Source: Membranipora membranacea (taxonomy: Eukaryota > Bryozoa > Gymnolaemata > Cheilostomatida > Membraniporidae). From it: a DNA stretch of 64,000 nucleotides. The DNA lies in NCBI GenBank assembly GCA_914767715.1, contig OU612067.1, positions 19,971,001 to 20,035,000 on the forward strand, written 5' to 3'. Within the stretch, counting starts at the first letter, position 1. Every line of letters starts with the position of its first letter. Below are positions 24,111 to 35,725 of this stretch, piece after piece. The notes under the pieces were generated by a model. It made no database searches. It had not been told where the DNA came from and saw only the letters and a list, made by a program, of their open reading frames with translations. The position numbers and the translations under genes were made by a program.

Positions 24111-24553
24111 CAATACTATCAATACTCTAAGGATAATTTAGAGAGGCATCAAAGCCTCTGCATGAGGCTCATTTATCCTAATGTAGAGTCATATACTGAA
24201 AGGCTGGGCTTAGCTGCTACGCTACGGCTTAATGACGTTCTATCATCTGCGTGCACTAAATATGCCGCTTCTGTAGAAGCTGATCCTGATCATAGGCTAC
24301 ACAGTCTCATTCCAAATGCCCAGACCTCTAACCGACACTGCGAAAGATTCTCTAATACCTACATAAAGCACTCGCGCACTGCTCTCAAAAGCAAGTCGTT
24401 GTTTCCTGCATATCTCAGTTAAATGTTTTCAATTTATGACAGACCATATAAGATTTTTTCCTTTATTATACTGTGAACTTGGTCTCATTGGTGCCTCGCC
24501 GTACATTGATAAGTAATAAAGTTGATGATGAATAAATAAATAAATAAATAAAT
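24111..24553 (+). mobile_element. 5'-truncated LINE insertion with AATA-type tail
   Basis: The sequence encodes a reverse transcriptase C-terminal tail (MRLIYPNVESYTERLGLAAT, later LHSLIPNAQTS, stop at 24420), then about 100 bases of 3' UTR and an (AAATA/AAAT)n tail ending at 24553. Copy 2 of the segmental duplication is continuous across this point (GCAGCTTTCCAATGGTATATG near 28764-28784), so the insertion boundaries are given by an empty site in the same window. Confidence 0.8.
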
Positions 24554-25963
24554 GGTATATGATATGCTGTATTTCTTTTAGATTGTCATTCACATTTACT
24601 TAATTTTCACATCATTATTTTTTTTTCCACCAGTTCTCACCAGATTTTTCCCGACTGAATGAAAACTGGAACGTCAGTTGTGGAAACGTTTTTTCTTTCT
24701 CATGCTACAAAGCCCGTTCTGCCCTTCCCATATAAATGGTGACAAAAGTTTGTACAACAACAATAACCAACAGCACAGAACCAGACCTGCCAACAATTCA
24801 AACCTTTATAGGGTATTTTAGCTTGATTGGCAAGTCTGGGTGTCTCAAAAGTATACATAACAGAAGAGGCTCATTTTTAAATTGCTGATTTAATTCTAAT
24901 GAGACCAAATGACTTATGTTTTTGGTTGTTACCTTTCTTCTTTTTGTTTGTATGAACTGTTTCTTTGTGGGGAAGGAAGGATTGAGAGTAGAATGTAGGG
25001 TAAGGGTAGGGGGAAGGGGCAGGTTATCCCATTGTTACTGACGGTAAGATGTGACCGCGGGGAATTGCTGGTTTGCTCCAATATTACTCAAGTATTGAAG
25101 CTTTTCCATTTCATGTTAATGAACCAAACTCAAGAGGTAATTTTAATTGAGTTATCGGACATTGAAAAGGCCTATAATAAATTTTTATTCCATGTTTTGA
25201 ATTTTTGGCTTCAACGTCAAAAACCTGAATTAAGTGTGTTATAACGTCCTTCTAAAAAGCCTCAATACCGTAGTAAGAAGAATAGTAAAAAAACAGAAGA
25301 CAGCAATTGAAATATTCGCTGCAAAACATAATGAAGTCTAGATCAGATATAATCTCAGTGGAGAAACATCATCTGAGCTAGTCTTTATTGTTAGCAGAGG
25401 GGCCAGGGAGGCAGTAAATAAGTAAAGGCAACTATGTTACGTCACACTAGACCTCTCCGTCGGTCCTAAATCAAGCTGTCAAGATTTCACACAATGTTTA
25501 CTGTAAAAATGGGATAGGCAAACACGTTGTTGTTGTTATGGTGTTGTTGCCAATTTTGTTGTTGTTCAGAAAACTGTCTATTCTGAACCATTCTGCGCAT
25601 GCTCAGCTCTGGGCATGAGCTGATCTCTGCAAAGTTGAGTCTCGGAATTCCGAAGCCATCTGATTGGCTACCTGCTCTGGTGACATACTCCCCAAAGCGT
25701 ACGGATTTGTTATTAATAGTTATCCTCTCTTGTCAGTATTAGCTGATTTTGATTGACGGTTTATGCAGGGGATATCCCATTTCGCCTTTCCAAAGTTGCA
25801 ATCAGAACCCAGACTAAACTCATTGTTCTTGCACATGCGCAAATTCAGGTCACGCATGATACATACTTAGCCTTACGACAATCTCTTTGTGGTAATGATA
25901 GCCTAGTTTATCAGTGATCTACATGCCCAGTCAGATCACGAGAGTCAGTATGATTCTGAACAG

Positions 25964-25971
25964 TATATAAA
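25964..25971 (+). promoter_or_regulatory. TATA box of secreted-protein gene copy 1
   Basis: TATATAAA, inside GAACAGTATATAAAGCAGAA, which is conserved in the paralogous copy. It lies 138 bases upstream of the ATG, which leaves room for a short untranslated leader. Confidence 0.65.
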
Positions 25972-26108
25972 GCAGAAGATGCATTCTTTTCAATTACAGC
26001 ATCATTTACGATATCAGCATCCACACGTGCCTCACAACTGGTTATAAGCGATTCCTAATCATCTCGCAAAAAATAGTTAAATTGATTTAGTTCAATTTCT
26101 CAGCTAGG

Positions 26109-27309
26109 ATGGGTGCTAAAATTCAGCTCACAATACAGTTATCCATGTTGGTTCTTTTCACCATCTGCAATACGAAACACATATCAGGTACGATTTCAGT
26201 ATAACATCAGTGTTAGTATTTATTGTTTTATTATGTAATGCTTGTATCATGACTCATGATAACGCCATATTGAAGCCGCAGCTGCATGTATCATCCTTTA
26301 AGTCACCCTCATATAAGTCTGACTTTATTAAGAGGTATTATTCTAAAGTTGACGTTGGTACTTGTTTACAATTTTGTAATCAAGGTTTTTTTTTCAAGGT
26401 TTTTCTACATCTGGTATTGGGAACAGTATATCACATCAATTTTAAATCAGTTTCATGTGAGCATTCCAACTGTTAATCTCATTGTTTTTTTTACCATTAG
26501 ATGCGAATCATTTAATTCAGCGACAGTCACAATGCATAACTTAACTCCACATGCCACAATTGTTGTTTTATTCATAAAACTAGTTTTTCTAAAAGCATGT
26601 TGTTAAATTTAATAGACAACCAGATTGACTTACTCTACTCTAAATACTGACTCTACCCTAAATACCGGTAGCGGCATTCTATTATCAACATTGATAATGG
26701 AATGCCACTAACAGACATCAGGACACCATATGTTGTTTATTTTTATTCTAGACAGCCTTATTATCATCATTATTTATGTTCAGAAATTGAAACAAAAATC
26801 TGCGAATCCTTCGTTAGCTATTTTTAGGAGGCAGGTCAGATTGATAAAGCGCTCTAGGCCTGGGATTTTGCACAGCAGGCAGCAGCCTTATCATTAAATT
26901 ATATTCCATATTGTCACTTATGTCATCTGTGTCATCTTGTAGATTTTATCCAGTAGGGCCTAACCGTTGCAAGTATCAATATACCTATCGCTATTGTGAG
27001 TTAACTTCCACTCACTCATCATAGTTGGCTCACCTGCAAGAAATACATTGTTTCAAAGTAACAATCACTATACATTGTAATATAGCTTGAGCTTATAGCA
27101 AATCGAGACCTGATTATCTAATTTGAAGCTATATGAAATTCAGAGAATTGTAATGAACTCACTGTCTGACTATTTTATTCTGTGTTACAGATTTTGTACC
27201 ATTGCCTGTTGCATACCTGTCAACAAGGGCTAATATTTTTGAGGGACAAACCGACAGAGAAGGTGGAGTGTGGGGACAATCAAGTTTTGAGTTGGAGCCC
27301 TCAGAAGAG
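26109..27309 (+). CDS. Secreted-protein gene copy 1 (signal exon plus a possible replacement exon)
   Basis: Exon 1 (26109-26187) encodes MGAKIQLTIQLSMLVLFTIC followed by NTKHIS. It is a classical signal peptide and ends in phase 1 at GTACG. The paralogue's second exon is missing here. The next splice acceptor with the right phase is TGTTACAG before 27191. That candidate exon (27191-27309) stays open for 39 codons (FVPLPVAYLSTRANIFEG, then QTDREGGVWGQSSFELEPSE) to a GTATGC donor; read through, it stops 7 codons later. The signal exon is well supported by its similarity to copy 2. The partner exon is only a phase-compatible candidate and the gene may simply be broken. Confidence 0.45.
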
Positions 27310-27589
27310 GTATGCTGGTGCCAGCTTTTATGACTTTAACTGAATTATTAAAGGAAGTGACTACTAGGCTTTTATGGGTCTTAAAAAAATTGAGGAAAAC
27401 ATAATGCATCCATTGAAGCTTTCACACTGGACATACAATTACTTTAAGTAGGTAGTAAAATGCTCAGTGCACTCGACTTCATTAAAGGTTTTTTTTGTTT
27501 TCATGAACAAAAGATCATTGCATCAAATTAAAATTGTGTTAGGACTATGTGTTTAAATTTTTTTTCAAATGAAGTATACTGTGCTTTAA

Positions 27590-28531
27590 TCAAGGTGAAC
27601 TTGATAAGCTTAGGAAAGTTGGGATTTGTCTCCCCAGTTCTTCAACTGTGAGGAGATATAAGAGCTATGGGCACAGCACCAGTGGTTGGGACGATAATAT
27701 AATAAAAGATCTCAGGGACACCATGACTTTGCTTCATCTTCCCCCAAGGGCCAGATATGGTATCGTCTGTTTTGATGAGGTAAAGGTGAAAGAGGGAATA
27801 GTGTTCAATCCTCACACAGGAAATTTAGTTGTAAGTTGTCAATCTCTAACTGATGTGCTTCATATTGATATTCATACCACATATAGCTAGGCCAAGTTTT
27901 GCAAAAACAACACAATGTTCCATGCTATCACAAGTCATGTATCATTTAACTATAATGAACCACCATATAATACCTACCAGTTCTAACAGATATCACAGTC
28001 ATATCAGATATCACACCTTGGATGGTTGATAATGTTTAACACTGATGTTTCAGGTTTTTGTGAAGAATCAAGTGAACTTGGAACCCATGTTTTCCAGTTC
28101 ATCTGGACATGCGCTTTTACCAACTTCAGTTATCCTCTTGCCTACTTTGTAACACCCACAGCCAGTTACATCGACATTCACAGATACTTCAGGGAAGGTG
28201 TCCGTCTGCTGATGCAAAATAACCTCTGCATCATGGCTACCATCTTTGATGGTTCACCTGCCAACAGAAAATTTCAGGTAAGTGTGATGTATTGGTTGTT
28301 TTGATATTGATTGTTTTGACCGGAGAATTAATTCAAAATAAAATTGCATGTAAAATTGTTGAAGTCAAGCTTGTAGTATCGTATGATGCTTTGTGTGTGA
28401 AGCTCAAGATTATTAGTTTGAACTCTTATCATGTAGGATATCATCATCACTGGATCAGAACGCCACCTGGCATTTAACATCATGGCCGAGAAGACAGAGT
28501 TTATCATCGTCATATCTGACCCCCATAATTC
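27590..28531 (+). pseudogene. P-element/THAP9-like transposase relic
   Basis: Three plus-strand coding blocks lie in order with intron-like gaps. 27590-27831 reads LPSSSTVRRYKSYGHSTSGW and then YGIVCFDEVKVKEGIVFNPH, the RNase H-like domain start with the first catalytic-type Asp. 28054-28277 reads ELGTHVFQF, then PLAYFVTPTAS, and IFDGSPANRKFQ with the second Asp in the DGxxxNRK motif. 28438-28531 reads EKTEFIIVISDPHNS, like the ISDPPH motif. Frames do not join cleanly between the first two blocks and no THAP zinc finger is seen, so the copy is incomplete. It lies between the two copies of the segmental duplication. Confidence 0.75.
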
Positions 28532-29074
28532 GGTGAGCTGTATATTTATATAAATTGAGCATTTGCCATTAACCAGTTGTTAGTGTACACCCCAAAGTGC
28601 ACCATCTAGAGTGTATCAATATGATCAACTCACTCTACAAGAATAACATTAAATCGTTTTTGTTATTTGCCCGATCAATTGACAACAGCATTATCTGCTC
28701 AAAATTGTCGATAAAAATGACACAATAAGATTTCTGTTGAGCTTTTACAATTCAGTAGCTCGGCAGCTTTCCAATGGTATATGATATGAGGTTTTTTAGA
28801 AGGTCATTCACATTGACTTAATTTTTACATCATCACTTTTTTTCCACCAGTTCTTACCAGATTTTTCCAGACTGAATGGAAACTGGATCACAACAGTTGT
28901 TGAAACTTGTTTATTTTTCTCGTGTTAGAAGGCCCGTTCTGCCCTTCCCATATAAATGGTGACATAAGTTTGCACAACAACAACAACCTACAGCACAGCA
29001 CCAGACCTGCCAACAATTCAAACATTGATAGCTCATAGGGTATTATTGACTGGCAGGTCTGGTAATCTGAACAG

Positions 29075-29082
29075 TATATAAA
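29075..29082 (+). promoter_or_regulatory. TATA box of secreted-protein gene copy 2
   Basis: TATATAAA in the same context as copy 1 (GAACAGTATATAAAGCAGAA), 143 bases upstream of the ATG. Conservation of both the box and the leader sequence between copies supports it as a core promoter. Confidence 0.7.
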
Positions 29083-29217
29083 GCAGAAGATGCAATCTTT
29101 TCAATTACAGCATAATTTACGATCTCAGCAAACACACGTGCCTTATAATTGGTTATAAGCAATTCCTAATCATCTCAAAAAAATAATTATTTGATTCAGT
29201 TCAAAATCTCAGCAAAG

Positions 29218-30273
29218 ATGGGTGCTAAAATTCAGCTCACAATACAGTTATCCTTGTTGGTTATTTTTACCATCTGCAAGACAAAACACACATCAGGTAC
29301 AGTTTTCAGTGTAATAATATTTTAAACATTTATTGTTTTATGATGTAACTCTTGTATCGTGACTCGTAATAAAGCAATATTGAATATTGAGAAGTTTTAT
29401 GAGCTCACTGGTGGTAACACCTTGAATCAGAATTAGTTGTGATCATGGGCGTCAGAAGGGGTGCTCAGGGTGCTCAAGTGAACACCCCATGGGAGGTTTA
29501 AAATTTTTTTTTTTAACAGTTGGAACTCAATGTTTTCTTTTATCGCTAGAACTTTCAATTGGGGCCCGGGCAAGAGGCTGTTGCTGTTAAATATTTCTGG
29601 TATCATGCTTGATGTTGCTCATCCATAAAAGTTGGCTGGTATGTTCCAGAATGTCTCTTTTTGGGTCTTGAATTTCAAAAAAAATCGGCAGGAGGGCGCT
29701 TGGGCGCCCCTCCCGCACCCTCCCCTCTTACACATGCCACTAACTACTCCACAGCTAAAAGGAGCACCCCTTGGTAAATCCTTCTGATGCCCAAGGTTGT
29801 GATCATTTGCTGCGATAGCATTGTTGACTAAACCTTTTTATTTCAAGTTTGATGAACTTTAGCTCAATCAATTCTCAATGATCTATGTTATATGTTCTTT
29901 TTTAGGATTCCCTGCCTCTCTTCAGAAAAGTGAAATGCTGCCATCAGCTAGCGGTGAATCTCAGAGTGACCTCCAGTCTTTGAAGAAAATGGGAGCAGAT
30001 AGTGCTCTCACCTCAGCCATAAAAGAAACGCTCATGGGGGATTCAGGTACCTTTAGTGTGACAAAAATCGACAATCACAACACAGAAAGGAAAAAGAGAC
30101 ATCATTGGCAGCGACCAGCAGCAGTCGCCAACTCAGCTTGGGGTAGTATCAGAAGCAGCCTTAGAAGATCATCGCTTTCTCGAAATGACCTGATATACAT
30201 CGTTGATTTTCTAATTATAACACAGCAATCCAATTCGAATCGGCAGGGTAAACGATTCAGGCCTCGACCATAA
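29218..30273 (+). CDS. Secreted peptide-precursor-like protein, two exons
   Basis: Exon 1 (29218-29296) encodes a signal peptide, MGAKIQLTIQLSLLVIFTIC and KTKHTS. Exon 2 (29906-30273) joins in phase through a split Gly codon and encodes GFPASLQKSEMLPSASGES onward to the stop; the predicted length is 148 residues. There are no cysteines after the signal region. The C-terminal half is strongly basic, with KKR (in ERKKRHHWQRP), RR (in SLRRSSLSR) and GKR (in SNSNRQGKRFRPRP). Such sites would suit prohormone convertase cleavage, and the Gly before KR would suit amidation. I recognise no peptide family; a basic host-defence peptide is an alternative. An AATAAA lies at 30683. The paralogous signal exon at 26109 and a TATA box support expression. 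Confidence 0.6.
29446..29796. mobile_element. Non-autonomous DNA element in intron 1 of copy 2
   Basis: Terminal inverted repeats TGGGCGTCAGAAGG and CCTTCTGATGCCCA(AGG) are flanked by TTGTGATCA at 29437-29445 and 29797-29805, a 9-bp direct repeat. There is no open frame. The length is 351 bp. An internal GGGCGCTTGGGCGCCC palindrome is also present. Confidence 0.75.
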
Positions 30274-30854
30274 GGAATTTGATTCTAATTGAATCGAGAA
30301 TAATCTTTTATGTTAAATATGTATACATCAGTTTATTAAAAATATTAACATTGTATTGTCGACTATTGCTTTCAATTGTGTCTCTTTTCAAATTTAATAA
30401 TTTCAGTTGGGGTCTTACTTGTAATGTTATACACATCGATGAATTTACATGTAGTATATGAGTACTAACTATATATAGATAATTGGTATTCTTATAATCA
30501 TAGTTATTATCATATCAGGCCATAATTCTGCTCTGCAAGCAGTTTTTCCATCAAGAAGCCTTTTAAAGATGCAACTTTACTATCAGGTATTCTGTATTGT
30601 ACATAAATTGACATCTGACAATAATACCATAAACTATAAAAAAATTTTGTTTTGCAGATTGTTCTTTTCAACTCACAACCGAAATAAATGTTTTGTAACA
30701 CAAAAAAGCGTATAGAAAAACAACTGTAAAATAAAATTTGATAAATACCAATAAAAATAACAAACAAATAAAGGAAAAAAGTTGTAAATGCTTCTCTTGC
30801 CGTTTCTTTATTATCCTGACATGATATCTTAATAAGTAGAAGGGGTTATGAACT

Positions 30855-30919
30855 GACCTGGACAGGCTGTGGGAGGTGAGTGGGGGCACCTCTCCCCACC
30901 CGACAGCCCGCCCAGGCTA
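30855..30919. mobile_element. Very short palindromic insert with 10-bp target duplication
   Basis: A 65-bp GC-rich imperfect palindrome (GACCTGGACAGGCTGTGGG ... CCCGCCCAGGCTA) sits between GTTATGAACT at 30845-30854 and GTTATGAACT at 30920-30929. The target duplication is exact. Confidence 0.7.
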
Positions 30920-31639
30920 GTTATGAACTACCTTTTTCATCAGCCAACAAAAATGGGAATATGATTAGGATATAAGCTACTTCTATACGTATCATTTTAT
31001 AAGTCACCTTCATATAAGTCTGATGACTTTATTACAAGGTTTTACTGTAGGAATCTAAAGCTGACGTGAGCTTATATTTGAATCATTCCCCCTCCCCCAA
31101 ATTTTGCCGTAATAAAATAAAAAAAAATTGGATTGGAACTTGTTTACAATTTTATAAACAGACTTCTCCAAGGTTTTTGTTCATACCTGGTATTAGGATC
31201 AGCTTAACACATCACATCAGTTTCAAATCAGTCTCAGTGTTGAGCGTTCCAACTTTTAAATTCACATTTCACTTTCATTACAGAGAATAATTTAATTCAG
31301 TGACAGTCTTGATGCGTAACATAACTTTAAGTGCCTGAATTGTATTTTAAAATTAATGGTGTTGTTTTATTCATAACACTAGTTTACACAAAAGCAGCTT
31401 GCCAAATTTCATAGACAATCAGATTGACTTTATTTGAGTTTTGGAACTGTACCCTCAATACGGGGTGTGGCATTCCAATATCAACATTGATAACTGAATC
31501 TCACTAACAGACAGACACCAGGACACTATTTTTTATCTTTTATTCTATACAGCTTTATTATCAAGCCTATAAGTATATAGTTTCTTATGGCTTATGTTCA
31601 GAAATTGAAACAAAAAACTACAAACATTTGGCACACACA

Positions 31640-34600
31640 TGTTTGGATTCCTGAGTTCAACATGGCCATGAGATTTGTTCATGTCTACATATCCATATCA
31701 TTTAATTACCTCACATTCTGGATAAACCAACTGTCATCCAGAAAACCTACATAATTCAAATATACACATCAAGGTTCCAGATCTTGTTGACTTAATTTGT
31801 CAGTCATGTAAGTTTGATAACCATTAGATTGCAAGAGCAAACTTGCTTTCCGGAGCTTTCGAGTGCTTTATGTACCTGAACCTGTACTCTGATATTACAA
31901 TCATATCATATTATCTCCCATTGAAGACAAGTCAAGGCAATTTTTCCTTTTTTTCTGACGTTAAAGAATGTTTGTTCCGTTCATAACATGTTTGAGCCTC
32001 AATAAAAGTGCAAAAAAGTTAAATTCAATGTGGTCTGGTTCTGTCTGTCCTTTTACAGTTTGGGAGTTTCCTACTCACAGTCAAACAAGACCAATTACTG
32101 AGAGCGCAACCCCAAAATAGATCCACCTACAAATAGTATGAAGTTGAAAATTTCCAGAGAGCCATTTTTTATTATCAAAAAACTGGATTATGGAACTAAT
32201 CAATTTACATATTACAATATCAGTGATACAAAAATATGTTACTATTATCAGTGAGCAGTTTTGGAGTTGGATGGTACATCATCGGTAGACAACATCAATT
32301 TTTGAAATAGTTATTGCTTGAGTATCAAGAGTAACATAGTATTCATTCATGCTATTGTTGAATATCAACATATCAAATACCCGTTGGAAAGCTGCTCAAT
32401 AGTTATACACAACTGAACAAAAACTTGATTTGATAATAAAGTGTCATTTTGATGAAACGAGGAAGAAAGCGCTGTATTTGTTACTGCAGTACAAAGACAA
32501 AATGATTGCTAGAGATTTCAAAATAGGTAAAATTTATTCTTATGGATTTGGAAATTGTCTTTTTTTTTGGTTTGATTTGATCAATGTATGGCAATGCTTT
32601 TGACATGAATGACTTTTAATATTGATATTCGGATCAGTCTTTGACATTACGTGAAAGTGATACCAAACGGTGCTGGTCTTTACTACCAGGTAAGGGACAT
32701 AAATCCTGTCTCTGTGTGTAACAATGTTGGTAATAACTTAATAACGACAGAAATAGAATCAATATGGTATTTATTAGAAAGTACCTACATAAAATACTCC
32801 AACCCTTCAAGTTATAACGAAAAATATTATGTTTGATAAGCATTTATTACTTCAAGAGTCCATATGAATGAATATCCCTTTATTGCATACAGACAGAAAT
32901 AATAATTATGTTGGTAGGTCAATTTGATATAATGGCCAAGATTTAATAACAACAACATAACAAACAAATGATATAACAGACCATGATCACCTCGATATAT
33001 GGCAGAGGGGAACGGTATCTGTTAACAATGTGAGTCAACCTGTTCATCAGTTACCTTATAGGGAGGGGGGAAGGGGGAGCGGGCCGTCGGGGCTGCGGGG
33101 TTGACTGACAAAGGCTTTGTGGGGGGTTGGTGTGTAGGGAGCATTCGGTAGAGGGGGCTTTTCAGTTGCTGGTCGGACCGTGATGGTCTCACCTTTGTTT
33201 AATCGGGTGGTCGCCACTCTAGTCTCGACCTTTCTGGTGTAGACTATCAGTCCACATCACTGAATTTTTTATCTTGGTTTTTATAACTATTTTTTTACTA
33301 AAAATTTTCAAGCAGACGCCTAATAAAAAAAACAAATACGATGATACAAACACGACAGGCAGATAAGCATGTCACATGGATCACATACTAATCGGTTTGA
33401 ATGTAGCTTTTGGGAGGAAATGAAAGAAGAAACAAGAGCTCAACATAGAACTACAATGCTTTTCAGAATGGTCTTCACTAATTGCATACCGCAAAATCTT
33501 GTGACTGGAGCCACATCTCTTTCTGAGATATAGCCGGAACAAAAATGCCCTTCCTCCAGTTCAGGTTACATGACTTGACAAGGTATAAGTTAGATCTAGT
33601 TTACCTGCATTCTGGTTTGCCTCCCTTCCACTCAGGGGGGAAGCAATTCCGCATTCAGGAAAATCAGACCAAACTTTGGGCTGGATGAAAGTATGGCTGT
33701 TGTGATAACTGTCAGCTTTCGTGCAATGGATGAAAAGAGCTTATTCGCGGACTAAATATTCAAACTTCATGAATTCCCATTTGACACATGCATATGATGA
33801 TATTGATAGTGGATACCAATGCAGCGGATTCCACACCGAATGTATACAGCAATCTTTACCTGCCACATACTAGAACCCATCAAAAACACTATTTTCAAAA
33901 TTTTATTTTTCACTCTGTTATAATCAAACTCAAAGCTTAAAAATAGAGGAATTTTTAGAATAATAATAATGATTCTTAAATAATCACAGATCCTGCATTC
34001 ATACACCAGTCTGCAAACAAAGTGTGATAGCTGGGGTGGGTTAGTGCAAAATAGCCATACTCTGTATTTAAAAAGTCTTATGTCATTGACCGATTATTAT
34101 TATTATTATTATACATATATAAGTTACGCTGCAAAAGTAGCAGAATATGCAATCTTTCATTGTATAGCTGAGGTTGGCGATAGCAAAATCACCTCATCCT
34201 TCCAATTTAGATAATAGGATTTGTTCATTTGAACCTCTTGAAATATATCATCAAGTATATTGTCTGAGAGAGGGATATCCTGTCCTCAAATCAAGCAGAG
34301 TATTAGTTTCCTGCGGCATTTACTAAAAAGATTTGTGTTTTAACATAATTTATGAAAAATCCCCTTGGACTGGGCAAAATTAGCTGATTTTCGTGAGGGG
34401 GGGGCATCGGGCATCGGGTATCGGGCAACAGGCAAGAGTTTTGGGGGACACAAACTAAACTGATTGATGATGAAGCCCATTTCTTTATCCATCGCGCTCC
34501 TTGCGGAGCTCTGACACACTTAGGAGTTGTCTGGCATTTAGATAGGAGAAGATGATTAGGTTATGTAAAATACCTGAACTTTACTATCGGATTTAACTGA

Positions 34601-35100
34601 ATGAATCCTGAAGGGCGAAGGCTGCATTATTTCATTTTTTATTTGTTTTCATTGCAACATTTGAGCCATAACTAGAACAGATTATTTTCAATATATATCT
34701 GCATGTGTTATTTTTTTCTTTATCTGGTTTTATTGCATATTGTGAAGGATATCTATTATATTATGTATGTGAGGATATTGCATATGAGAGGATTGCCTTG
34801 CTATAATCTTTCCAAGGGATTTTACATATTTCTTAATACTGCTAAAGGGTAGCTGCACTTTTGTTTAATCACCATACTTTGCAACTCGTTGTCATGTCAG
34901 AGGATCTGTTGGCAGCATAGCATTTTTGGAACATCGCAATGATATATATTCTTAAATAAAGTGTTGTACATTTCATACAAAAAACTCTGCTGGATTTCAA
35001 CGTGTTTGATTTGGAGTAACATAGTCTTAGCTGTTCCTCATCAGAGCGCAGTATTACGTTGTTAATTCTATTTCTTCGAAAATATCACAACCTGTGTGCC
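31640..35100. other. Non-coding interval
   Basis: No exon series recognised. Features seen are a G-rich patch near 33060-33170, an ATT run near 34099-34114 and a short GGGCATCGG repeat near 34400-34430. Short open frames have no motifs. Confidence 0.4.
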
Positions 35101-35113
35101 TCTATTATCCTGT

Positions 35114-35725
35114 GTTGTGATTTTGACATGTAATGCAAATCTTTGCTGGCATTCGCCAATGTTATTATCAATTTACAACCCTCAATGTAACACATATTTG
35201 ATATTGTCTGCCAAATAAAATGTGTAGAAAAATAAGTACACATAACACAAAACTTGCGTTGTAGATTTGATATCTAGTGCAAATCTTTACTGGCATCCAT
35301 CAATATTACTATTGATTTTACATCCTTCATGTATTATACATTTTTTGATATTGTCTACCAAATGGAAGTGTAAGTCTCTATAAAATAAGTACAGGTGACA
35401 CAAAGCTTATCAAATATTAGCGATGTATTACTATGTTGGTTTCATCACTGAAATACACAGAAGCAAACACGTACTACATTCTCAATTTTGTTTGTTATTA
35501 TAAATCCAAACTGTGTTTCCGTGTGTTCTTGTGTAGTGGTTTGATACAATATGCATCCTTAACTGGTATCCATCGATATTATTATAGAGATTACAAACCT
35601 CCCATTTGATATTGTCTGCCAAATAAAACATGTACAATAATAAGTACACATAACACAAAACTAATCAAATATTAGCGATGTATTGCTATGGTGGTTTCAT
35701 CACGGAACTAAACACCGAGCAAACA
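35114..35725. repeat. Three diverged tandem units upstream of the neurophysin gene
   Basis: Units start near 35114, 35258 and 35534. All share a CATCTTTnCTGGCATCC-like start, TTTGATATTGTCTGCCAAAT and ATAAGTACACATAACACAAA. Units 2 and 3 also share ATCAAATATTAGCGATGTATTnCTATG and GCAAACACGTAC. The array ends about 630 bp before the start codon at 36357, so it lies in or near the upstream regulatory region. A regulatory role is inference. Confidence 0.75.

Larger units (their letters stand above)
23930..26830 (+). repeat. Segmental duplication, copy 1
   Basis: This is related in collinear blocks to about 28660-31630. The blocks are: 24025-24110 with 28675-28770; 24554-24845 with 28773-29055; 25955-26275 with 29060-29395; and 26295-26820 with 31000-31620. 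Copy 1 uniquely has a LINE insert (24111-24553) and about 1.1 kb at 24846-25950. It lacks about 1.6 kb (29395-30990) that in copy 2 carries the second coding exon. Confidence 0.8.
28660..31630 (+). repeat. Segmental duplication, copy 2
   Basis: The second copy is collinear with 23930-26830. It contains the uninterrupted empty site for the copy 1 LINE and lacks the 1.1 kb seen at 24846-25950. It holds the complete two-exon gene. Small inserts within it are the elements at 29446-29796 and 30855-30919. Confidence 0.8.

Noticed and set aside
30090-30273. CRF/urocortin or GnRH family membership for the GKR-ending precursor
   Set aside because: SLSRNDL...SNSNRQ-GKR loosely recalls CRF-type peptides and HHW recalls GnRH, but key family residues are missing and the spacing does not fit.
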